Shown: positions 43,601 through 55,600 of the stretch, piece after piece
Layout: every line of letters starts with the position of its first letter
Position numbering within the stretch: the first letter of the stretch is position 1
Origin: Phoronis australis
Taxonomy: Eukaryota; Phoronida; Phoronidae
Direction of reading: 5' to 3'
Assembly: GCA_002633005.1 (NCBI GenBank)
Contig: NMRA01000766.1
Location: 16,978 to 80,977 of the forward strand
Length of the DNA: 64,000 nucleotides
The notes under the pieces: generated by a model
What the model saw: the letters and a program-made list of their open reading frames with translations, nothing else
Database searches by the model: none
What the model was told of the DNA's origin: nothing
Translations under genes and position numbers: made by a program

Positions 43601-46600
43601 CATAGCTTGATGTTTTGCACCCTTTAATACATTGATTATGCTCTTTTGCAGATCCATACAAAGGCAAAGTTCCAAATCCATTCAAAGTACGATGTAGGCC
43701 CTACAGTCCCTGCCAGTACAAGGGTCGCTACGCCAGGTGTAAGAATCGTGGCAAATGCATATACATTCCCGTGCCTCCATTTTGGTCATGTGATTGCTCT
43801 GGTACCGGCTATACAGGATACAGGTGTGAAAAACCAGACAGACCAAACCCTTGTAAGTTGAGTTGTGATTGTGAAGCCAACAGTCAAATCAAATACACTT
43901 GATTTGTAATCATTTTTGTTGTCATCAAAACTCGGTATAGATAAAATGCGAATGAATGTCCATCATTTAATATTATTATATCTGAAAGCAACTGTCTTTA
44001 ATAATGCATAGGGTTCATTTGTCCATGGTTGGGTAAGGCCTACTTATCTAATAAATGTTTTCAATCATTTTGTTTGAAGGATTTTTGTCAAACTGATGAA
44101 GATGTAGATTAGTGTGTGACATTTGCGATAATGTCTGCTGTGCTTCGATGAATTGAGGGTGTATATGTGTGATCTTTGTGATATTCACCTCAGTTTCACT
44201 TCTTACAAACGTTACTGCTTTTTATGATGTAGATGGGCTCTGTGATACATCAGGGGCATCAGCAGATATCACATTTTATTTTCTTGTTTTTTTGATTTGT
44301 AGGTGATGTTAAGCGTGTCGATGGAGGGTGGTCGTCATGGGGATCATGGACTGAGTGTGTGGTGGGTAATTTCGATGGATGTGGGTGAGTAATGCTGTAT
44401 TGAGAAATTGTTGGGGAAACGTGTCCTTTAAGTAGTACGGTAAAGTGTCACGCATTCAGGACACAATATGGCGGACAGGTGAAATGGTATTTTTTCATTT
44501 TCTTTCATACATGTTACACGGTATCCGAACAATGGTTTCCCACACTCAAGTTCTGTTACCATAGCTACCAACAGACAATATTTTGAGATTTTGTTGACAT
44601 TCGTAACAACATTAGAGGCCCTTGAAAAAATGAAAATGAAAATAATGCAGTTGTGTCGATTATTTTTGTCCGAAATTGGTGAGATTTTATCGTGACATTT
44701 AGAAACATGTTTTGTGTTGTCGAAAGTGTGTGTGGCCTTCATTGCTTGGGGGTAGAGGGCAAGTTATGGATTTCCACTTAGGCCAATAATAGCGTAATTT
44801 GTTTTGGTGTATGGTCAAATTATTTTGAAACCCAAGTCTTAAAGCTGGCAACAGGTGGCATTGGGTAAAAAAGAAGACTCCTGACCCATCTCTGGTGGCA
44901 TAATGTGACTTTGTCTTTATATGGACAAGTAAAAATAATGCATTACCACATTTCCAAAAAATAGACCACAACCAGTTGGTGCCAGAAACATGTTTATCTT
45001 GCCTGGAATTTTCACACTTTTGTCTGAATCTTGGGACAACTTATTTCTTTTTGTTGAGTTGGATTATGATTTGATATGCAAAATAGTTGACTTGTCTCAT
45101 AATTGATTTGGGTTGTTGGTGTACTATTTGTTTATTTGTGTACTATTTATTGTTATCAAAATACTGACCAGATAGTGCTGGACATACATGTATAGATATT
45201 AGTTAAACTTGTGTCTTTGAGGCTATAGAATTTTACACATTGCAGAGATCAGACGAGTTGTTTTTTACTCACGTTATATGCCGATTTTAGCTCGTAATAT
45301 CTACATATATTATTATAATATCTACATATATTATTATAATATCTACATATATTATAATAATATCTACATATATTATAATAATATCTACATATATTATAAT
45401 ATCTACATATATTATTATAATATCTACATATATTATAATAATATCTACATATATTATATGTGTGTGTGTTTGTGTCATTAAACGATTATTCTGTTTCAAG
45501 TGTGGGAAAGAAATATCGCTACCGAACCTGTACAAATCCACCGCCGACGTATAATGGCAAAGATTGTAGGGGCAGAGATTGTGATATTGAGGAGTGTGAT
45601 GTGGACTGCAGTACGTATCTTACGAATGAGTCTTTAATATCGAGGAGTGAAATTGAGATTTCATTGCAATAAATTAATAGTAATACTGGCACTTTGAAGG
45701 CTACCTAGTGGCCATTTTATTATTTTCGAGTCTGTTTTTTACCATTCACCTCTATCCTCCAACACACTTGAAACATCATTATAAATTAGTATGCATGTTT
45801 CTTCTGAGAATGTCAGGGATGCCGTTGTTGTTTGGACAGGTCTGATCCGACTGCTGTGATGCCCCCTAGTGGCAAACTGCTCATAGGATCATTATGAAAA
45901 TTGGCAGATGTGATCCTACTGATAAGAGCATGACCGATGCTACTTTTCAGACGGTTCAATTACTGTGACACCCCCTAGTGGTATTTTTTACATTTGCTGC
46001 TGTATGTACTTAACTTTATGGAGAATCTTTGGTTAGTTTATTCTTATGAACTTTGCAGCAGATGGCAAATCTTTTGGATGGATCCTGCTACCACTGCGGC
46101 AATTTTGATTTTTTAGTAGAATTTATTTAAAATTTGGTAAACAAGTTTCTATTAGGGATATGATGACGCCTTCCCACTTTTGTACGATTTTGACATATTC
46201 TTCACCATTTTTATGATACTAACAAACACCCCTTGAACCATACCATTTACTGCGCAGACGTAACAACTGATTCCAATGCATTGCATTGCTCTTGTATCAA
46301 ATGTTGTCAGCTCATTTGTAATTAAGGTGGTGGTATTTTGAAACAATTCAGTGTTTTACGAAGTGAGCTTTCAATTTGAATGTGAACTATGATCAGGGAT
46401 ATGTCAGCAACCGTGTCTTGCTCTTTAAAACATAAAATGCGTTGTTGCCTTTGCGATAATTGGCTTACAAACATCATAGCAAGGGCTCGGCTCTTTGGAA
46501 GCCATGAATTACTTGACCGTAATCAGAATTGGACTGCAAGACACAAGTGGTTTTTGTTACTTGTTTAGTTCATGGATGTGGAAATTTATTTAGCCAGGGG

Positions 46601-49600
46601 TGCAAATTGTTAGGATGCTTGTTAAACAAAAATTTTTTTACTGTCATTCAGTGGTTCATCATGAACTGAAGTATTTGTTGTCACAATAATTTTTGATTGG
46701 TGTTATTTCAGGTGGCAAGCCTTGTAGGTACGGCGGTCTGAAATGTACGGTCGACAACTCCCATTGCGTGGTCACACCATTCAGACGTCGTTGCGTTTGT
46801 GATAGAGGATATGTCAAGTTCCGAGGTCTATGCGTTCGTAAGTTTACCTCATTACTCTTTTTCAAAAATAATTCCGCACAGTCCAGTGTGGTCCTTGTTC
46901 TGCAAGTAGCTCACTAAACTTGTTGTGAGAAGTCATTTCAGCAAATGGCTAATATCAGAAACACAAAATCACAAACTGTGTTGCAACATTAATGTATGTA
47001 CCTCACCCATAGCGAAGCCATTTGCAAATTTTTAACACAAATTTAATATCAATCACATCTAAGGAAACGAAGTGGAACTGAATGAACTAAACACAATGTT
47101 GGATGGTTTACTTACACACGTCTGCACTGCATACTGATGGATGACCATAAAGCACAGACCGTTGATCTGTTGCAGGTGAAGATGGAGTGCCCTGCTGGGG
47201 CTGCGGCACAAGGTGTACAGACCGTAACTCTCACTGTGATAGGGCAACCAAGAGATGTGTCTGTAATGAAGGCTATGTACCATTTGGTATAGCAGGCGTC
47301 TGCACTGGTGAGTCGGGGCTTGAAATTTTCTTTTTAGAGGATCTCCTGTTTTTTGATTTCGATTTCCTCTTATTTGATAATCCAGTTTCCCCAAATTTTT
47401 CTCTCTTTTTTATCATTTTTGACTTCATTCATGCAAAAACATTTATTTCAGTTAAAAATATTTCTACACACTTGTGGAAAACTACATCACCTGGAAAATT
47501 TTCCTCTTTTTTGTCATTGGTCATTCTAAGGCCTGGTGAGTTTGACCGGTAGAATTTGGATGGATTTGTAGGATTTAGGGGGTAAAAACATGCGCTGTTT
47601 TTGGACACAACTGGTCACAAAAATTGCCCTTTTTCAAAGGCTTCTTGTTCATTACTGTTAAATTACTCAGGTGTGGCAATGGTGTAAAATTCAGTACGTT
47701 TCTTTTTGCTTGAAATTTGGGCAAAATGATATTGCTCTTTTGTATCATGCTACATCCTGAATTGAAGATTGAATCTCTTCAGTCTATAATTGTTGTTTGT
47801 GTTCTGTAAGGGGACTGATATTACTGATTACATTGCTCGATGTCTTGTTAACCGGACTTAGCATGTGGATCTTCATCTGTTGGTTGAGTTATGTTCAAGT
47901 AATGTCAGCGATATGAAATTGACCGTTTTCAATGGCAAATTGGTATAAATGTGTTTCTTCCCTTACATTTGTGTCAAAAAGACCATAGTGCTATGACGGT
48001 AGGATTCCACTTTGCCCTGAATAATACAAAAAGCAGTTTACATAGAATCATACTGTTCAGTTACACTCTTGACATTTCAACTACATTCAATTCAGCACTG
48101 ATGATTTAAACATCAGATTTTAGCATCTATTATATTCCGACACCTAATTTCCTTTGAACACACCATCCTCGACAAGTAATTCAGAATATATTTTCTGACA
48201 TTCGTAATATCTTTCAGGTATTGTGCATACATTATATATGTATACCTTGTCGTGGCTCTTGTTAGTGTTTTGAGTGGCACAACTTTCAGGCCTGTCTAGG
48301 GTCTTTCTACAGTGTTACCGTTATTCTAACAGTCAGCTACCAACACTCATTCTACAACATTTACCCCATTATGTGTTACTGGTATGCCTGAGATATGTAG
48401 GGTACTTTATGAATCTTTGTCAGATGCTGATGTGGTACCGTGCGCGTACGGCGGAACTCGCTGTCAAGAACACGCAGTTTGTGACCTGGATGTGAAGAAG
48501 TGCACATGTGAGACAGGTTATGAGCCATCCGGAGACACATGCATTGGTAAGTAGACTTCGTGGATTTGGAAAGGAATGAGGAATGTCTACTTTAAGAATG
48601 GAATTTGTTTTAATTAAAAATATACTTTGCTGTCAACTTAATCTTTTCCTTCCTTTCTTTGAGAACAACTGTTTATTTTTGATAGCTATAAATGTTTTAC
48701 TCAGTCTTACTTTATGTCCTCTTTTTTTCTAAAATTGCATAAATCTGAAAATAAACTTGTCAATTACATTAATTTTACGCAGACGTTCTTTTCATTGGTA
48801 ATAAAACTGAGGACGTATTCACTCACAGGATATTCAAAGCTCACATATCATTTCTTACTTATCAAAAATGACATTATTTTCTATGTCTGTTCTTTTAATA
48901 TCCAGTCCTGAATACTCAGACGCATCCTTCTAAGTAGTCATTGCGCCAAGCTATACAGCTGTGCAGTTTTGCATCGCTCATTTCTTTTTCAGCTGCGGCG
49001 TGTCATCAGGGAGGTAGTGTTTGCCCCGCCCACTCTCACTGCAAGAACAAAGAGTGCATATGTGATGATGGATATGTCAATTACAACGGAGCATGTAAAG
49101 GTAGGTTTGGCATGACAACCTCAATGGTGGTGGTGGTAAAATGTTGTTGTAAAACCCAATTAAATCTGTACTGAAGTTAAAGTTTCCAAAACATTTACAC
49201 AGCGCCACCTGATGTTGCAGCACCAATTGAGAGAGTGTCATCTGAATTCATTTTAAGATTGTATAAAGAAAAACGACGAGTGTCGGTACTAAAATATGTT
49301 AAAATATTCCCCATGTTTCAAGCAGTATGCTCATTATCAAGGCCCTTGATACCAACACCATTGTAAGATTACATTATTTGCTTGATTATGGTCAAACAAT
49401 GGACAACTTTGACGTAATCTGCCCAATCTGGCATTAAGTGAGCAAGTGATTTTCTAAGACAGTCAAAATGTTTTGTTTCATCTTGTCTAACCCACACTGT
49501 CTTCAGTGTCTTGGGTTGATAGACAGGGAAATACATCATGTGATGCATAACATAATGAGGTAACCCTAGCAACTCTGACCAGACACAACTGTGGTGTCCT

Positions 49601-52600
49601 TAGGGATTATAACCGTGACTAAGAAGCCCATGTGGGTCACTTAATTCAATGGGCCGTTGTGTTTGTGCTAGGAAGTTTCTCCCTTCACTCCATGAATGAT
49701 GGACTCAATTTCCACCTGGCCAAAATTCTTTCATGATGCTTACAATTGTTGACTCACGTAGCACACAATATGGGCACAGTCAAACTTTTGCTTTGTGTCT
49801 TGCTTTTGACATATATCAAAAATGGTTTTAAAACAACACCTACGAAGAAGCAATTTTCGTACAATCATAGGCAATAGTTGAATATAACGTGCCTGCTATT
49901 TTGAGAACCAGTTGATGCCTGTTATTCAGTGGAGACAACTGGTTCTCAAAATGCGGGTATGTTATATCAACCATATTCAACAGTTATGTATTGTTTCTTT
50001 GATATTGTCATTCAGATGTACTTGCACTTCATGTGCTAAGAGCTACATTTTTCTTTGAATTAATTATCTATTATTATTATTATTAATTTCATTAATGCTT
50101 CCATTGTCATGTTATGCCTTTTGGACCTCCTATACGTGACATTTTCCGTTTTCTTGCAGATAAGAGTAAGATCCCCTGCAACCTGGGCGGTACAAAGTGC
50201 GCAGATGTCAACTCTTACTGTGACCCCATTAGTTGCACCTGCAAGTGTAAGAGGGGTTACGTGTTGTACAAGGGGTCATGTAAAGGTCAGTCATGGACCA
50301 GTTTGTAACTTGTGTTATAACATGGAACGAACATTTCATTCATCATATTTTAATGCGCCCACGTATATTGTCGACAGTTCACACTCAACAGCAACCACAA
50401 CTCAAAATTAAAATTTCCTCGCTTACAATATTTTGAAAACTACAGAGACAAATTATTTCAAATGAACCTAATGTCCAAGTGAAAACACCATAACGAGGAG
50501 ACAATTTTTTTACTCAGAGATGAATATGAATGATAGAGTGCTATAATCGCTCTGAAAATTCCCTTACCACCTGTGCGACCAGATTTCCACTTGCCCACTG
50601 TCATTTTCATGGTGTTGGTGGCTGGGCAAATGGCTGGTATGTAAAAGTTCCCTTAATTGTCTCTCTGTCAAACTGCCAACCACGTTTGCCACTGTTTCTG
50701 TATTGTGTGCAAAAACGGCTGCTTGATACAGGCCATCTTGTGTTGTGTCAAGCTATCACATTTCGGGCATGACTATTCAGTATCCACAGGGATAATATAA
50801 CAAATATTTTCCCACCCAGGACCAGAAACTTTTTGTTAAGCTTTGTTTACTTACACAATTCAACTGGAACAATTGTATGACTCAAAAAACTGCTTTCATT
50901 GATGTTGCATGTGAATTTCAAAAGCCCTAGTGTTTGTGAATGACTCCTGATTTACACAAAATTCTCTGCGGACACCTTACTTCTTCCAAGCCCAAAATTA
51001 TCTGAGCAGGGAATACTAGTAGTCTTGCGATGCCTTTGCTGACAAGTCAGCGATAAACTTGAAATATTTCAAGGACTCTTTTAAGTAACAAAACTGAAAA
51101 AATAGTGACATTTGTCATACCTTTGTTTTTGTCAATAACACAAAACATTCCCTAAAGAGCACCATGTGTGTTTTTCGTTCTCCCTGTTGGGTCTTTATTT
51201 TGGCTTGGGCTGCTTCGGAAATCCCCACTAGTTCTGCTAAACATATTTCCATTTTGAGACTGAGGCACACTTTCTGAATGTATGATTCTGTTTACGTAGA
51301 TATATCCACTATACCGTGCCAACATGGTGGGACAAAGTGTGAGTCTGCTGCATACTGCGTTCGTAGGAAAAAGTTCTGCAAGTGTAAAAAAGGCTATGTC
51401 AAATATCACGGAATTTGTACAGGTAAATAGTACATTTGAACGACAGGTTTCAAAACAGATCATTGGGTTTGTTGTTAAAAGAATACAAATCGCAGTGTTG
51501 ATTCACTTCATAACCTAAAAGATGAGATAGGACAAGGCTACTACACAATTCCATCCATCTGATAAATGCACGTAAGTTTTAATCTCCATCACTAATTTCT
51601 CTCAGTGACCCTTACTGACTTTATATACGATTCGGGTTTTCAAGAATTTTAACTTGTAAAAGTCTCTGTATGTTACTCGAAACAAAGTATTTTACTATTG
51701 ATATGACAGATTAAAAGCCTTATATAACCTGACTAGTGATGTGTTATCACCAGCTTATATGGGTTTTGTCACCGTGGCCAGAGAGATATTTAGCTGCATT
51801 GCAGTCATGATGTCCTTGTCAACTGTCATGCTTTGCTGCCAGGGTCTCATGATTGTGGATTAATTGTGAGTGAGACTTGCCCTAATATGAGCGGGAGATT
51901 GACCTAAATTGTTTCATAGTTTTGTCATAGCATTGTCTTTGTATCGTTGTTGTATCGTTGTTGTATCATTATTTTTAGACATCAAGAAGGTGCCTTGCCA
52001 GTACCATGGTTTGAAGTGTCCCTCAAGGTCGTCATGTGACCGTGCCCAGCTGAAGTGCATGTGCAAGACTGGTTATATTTATTACAATGGAAAATGCAAA
52101 CGTAAGAATAGATGAGATATACATCATGCATGAACACTAAACACTGTTGTAGGGTGGTCTTTTGTCTGGATGAACTAACGCCATTTTGTCTTGGTAAACC
52201 GTAACTCAGTATACGACACACATACTCGAGATGATCAAAACATGAGTGCATCGAAGTTCCGACCAACACATCTTCGTTATTAGTAGTAATTCCAGTTACA
52301 GTCCAGCTGTAGCGTAACTACCATGTTTATTCATTACCCACATTGCATGAGTTATGATGTCCTATTCAAGTCAGTGATAACATTGTGTTAGGTGTAGTCC
52401 CTGAGGTCCCTATGATTGCATGGCCATTTTGTGTTATGTGCATTGCAATACTGGTCTCATTTTTATAGGTTTGTTATCGTAGCTTATTAAGTGGTGCTCT
52501 TTGAAAGAAAAGATTGGTCCATATGCTCTCATAAATATATTTAAGGAATCAAATATCATTTTGTACCTTTTTATCTTGATTTATTGTTGATATTTCAGTC

Positions 52601-55600
52601 TCTGGATCTTGTCAAATTGTGCATTTATTCTGCAACAAACAACACTTATTTGTTAACTTGGGTTTTTAAAAGACTCCCGTAGTGCTAATAGGGTGAAACT
52701 GAAATCGCAAACCTCAAACTGGAATGAATGAAGCTAGAGGCTGCCACTCCTCCCAATAAAGTAATCAGTGCTTTTATTAAGTGTAATTAGGACACCTAAC
52801 GTGCAGTATTAAAAAAGAAAACAAAGAGCTCCACCCAAAACATGAACCAAACCAGTGGTTTTCACTGATGGCGCCGCTGTGCAGGGTTTTACACTCGCGT
52901 CTGTAACAAAAACACACATGCTGACTTAGTCGCATCTTCATTTAATGAATTAAAGTGGCTCCATTTTTGCCTGAGGTTTTTGTTCTTAGGCTTAAAATTC
53001 GATATCTGAGCCTGTGACTAGCAAGCTGTACTCCATATTTGATTAAAAAATTGACAAATCACGTGTCATTGTTGGAGGGAGTAATTTTTTTCAATTTCAT
53101 GCAGTGCTATCAATCAGTTATTGGTTACGTTCCGTGGATTCGTCGTATCATTTTCGAATTTTGTGTTGTGCAGAAATGGCAGTTCGTTATTTCCAACCTT
53201 CTCTAATTCATCTTACAGCCTTGGATAAAGTGCCTTGTGAACATGGTGGTAGGAGGTGTTATCTGGCAAACAGCAAGTGTAACACAGAGAGGCGTACCTG
53301 TGAATGTGTCTTTGGATATGTACTGTATTATAAGGCTTGTAAACGTGAGTATGTTGGGTTGATTGTACAAGTGTAACAAATAGAGCTCACCTGTGAATGT
53401 GCCTTTGGCTGTGTACTGTATTATAAGGCTTGTAAATGCGAGCACTTTGAGCTAATTGTACAAGGATGGGCCGGTAAGCACAGGGCTTCGAAAATTGAAA
53501 GTATGATTAAATTGAATGAAATTTTTAAATGCTAAATGTACTGAAATGTCTCGTTTGTTTTACACATTCCATAGTTTCCTAGACGACTGCGACACAACTT
53601 GTAATCAAAGGAAATGGGAATTGATATAATCTGAAATTTCGGCGTTTGAAATGCTTTGGTCACCTGTTCATTGAAGTTTAAAGCTTCATTATTAAAATGA
53701 TATAATGATATCCTTTGTAGCGAAAAAGGATGTTCCATGTGAGAAGGGGGGAATAAAGTGTGTCAAACAAGATACATACTGTGATGTGGAGAAGGGGCAG
53801 TGCGTATGTGACCCCTGTACAGTCATGTATCAAGGAGAGTGTAGAGGTAAGGTATACAGGACATGGTAAATGACCAGGTTACAGTGTACAATCTGTGTTG
53901 GCCCTGTTATGAAAATCAGATACAGGTCCTCTGACAGTCCTGGGTTGTGGTCAGTCTAAAAACTGAAAGATAAATTAGTGCATGTCTCTTCAGAAACTCT
54001 TCATAATCATGGAGTAATCCCATTTTAATCTGCTGAAATTAACACAATACATTTACCGTGTCACCACTAAATAACTCTTGAGATATCCCCCAAATAAATC
54101 AACACAAGAATTTCAGTCGGCTCGCTCTAATGATATCGAGAAGAAGAAGACAGCCAGTACACCACAGCAGGGAACTGAGTAGGGTAAAAATTCTCTAATT
54201 TGGGACAGTCGCTAGAATTTTGGACGTGGAAACACCCTAAAAAATTGAGTTTTCTTATTCTGGAATTTGAGATAATGTGATTATGGTATTCGTTATTTTT
54301 CTCAAATTTCAGACAATATGTTTTCAATCTACATAGTGGGTAATTATGTCATCTTTCCCATGATTCTTGACCCTGAGCAAAATACCTAAATTTGCACAGT
54401 CCCAAATTGGCGAATTTTTTTCGCACCCAACATGTTGCTGTAAGTAAGTTTTACATTGTTTTGATGGTGTTTGGGGTTTTTTGTGGGACAGTGGAGATTA
54501 AAGTGAAATTAATGTGTAAACCCGGATAAATAGTAATTTTAGTTTGTGTATTAAAGCCAGAGAGGATCTCGGATTCACTGTATATTCTGAAACTGGTGTA
54601 GGGCCTTGAAATTAGTGAATAAGGTCTTCGCTAGTTGCTATGAGGAACTATTGAATAGAGCAGATGTGAAATTATGTGTCATCAATAGATTAAGGAGAAT
54701 GACACTCATGGCTTTCAACATCGCCCACAAGAGGTCGCCCTGGTTGCTTGATGACGTTATCGCAATCGGAGATATTACTCGTGATTTAAGGGGTACAAAT
54801 GAGGCTATTTTGGAAATCAATCTTTTAAATACTGCCTCAGGTTTCTAAGTTTAAATATTAATTTTAACTTTTTCTAAATATTTAATCTAAAATTTGTAAT
54901 TAGCCGGTCTAAACAGTACTAGTTGTTGCTTTTGTCAGTACTGACAATAAACAAATCTGTATCTGCATTACGTTTGATAACTGTTGTAGATAAAGAGAAA
55001 GTTCCATGCAGTGCCGGTGGAGTGAAATGTACCAAGTGTGGCACTGTGTGCAATATGAAAAGGAAAAGATGTCAATGCAAGGCTGGCCTCATCAACTACC
55101 ACAATGTCTGCACAGGTATACTCTTTGCTGAATGGGAGTAAAGTCATAGAGTTTGGTTTGAAGAATGTGGGAGACTCCTGCCATTATGAATGTTGACGAA
55201 GTTTGCGAAAGTATCTGTTTTTATCTTGCTTAAGCTTGCTGATATTGATTTGAGATGAAATACTTTTGACATCTGCTGTCCATACTTTTCAGTGAGAAAC
55301 CATGCTTTCTCATCAAGTGAAGGTAGATGTCTTGCTTTCAGAATCCTTGATTTAGATAAAGACTGTATCAAAATTCAAATCTAAATAAATTATAAATATG
55401 CCCTAGTTGAGCTGATAAAATGTATAGCCTCCTGAAAAATATTTTCTGAAAACACTTTTGTACTCTGTATGTTTTGTCAGTTTATCGTAAATGGAATATT
55501 TTGATTGATATTTGTACATGTATGTATCTAATTTTGTCCTCAATGTTATCGATCATTTTAGTTAAAGTGATACCATTCCTCTAATGTAGGTCTTTTCATT

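Larger units (their letters stand above)
41849..46711 (+). other. Introns between gene 2 exons 3 and 8
   Basis: Introns at 41849-42347, 42529-43651, 43853-44302, 44385-45500 and 45611-46711, all GT-AG. They contain the AT-rich 21-base minisatellite (45296-45458) and a repeat block (44440-44700 and 45690-46310) that resembles intron DNA at 56570-57990. No other features seen. Confidence 0.65.

Noticed and set aside
45278-45541. Long open frames on both strands rich in Ile/Tyr
   Set aside because: These come only from the stop-free 21-base repeat unit; there is no start or splice context.
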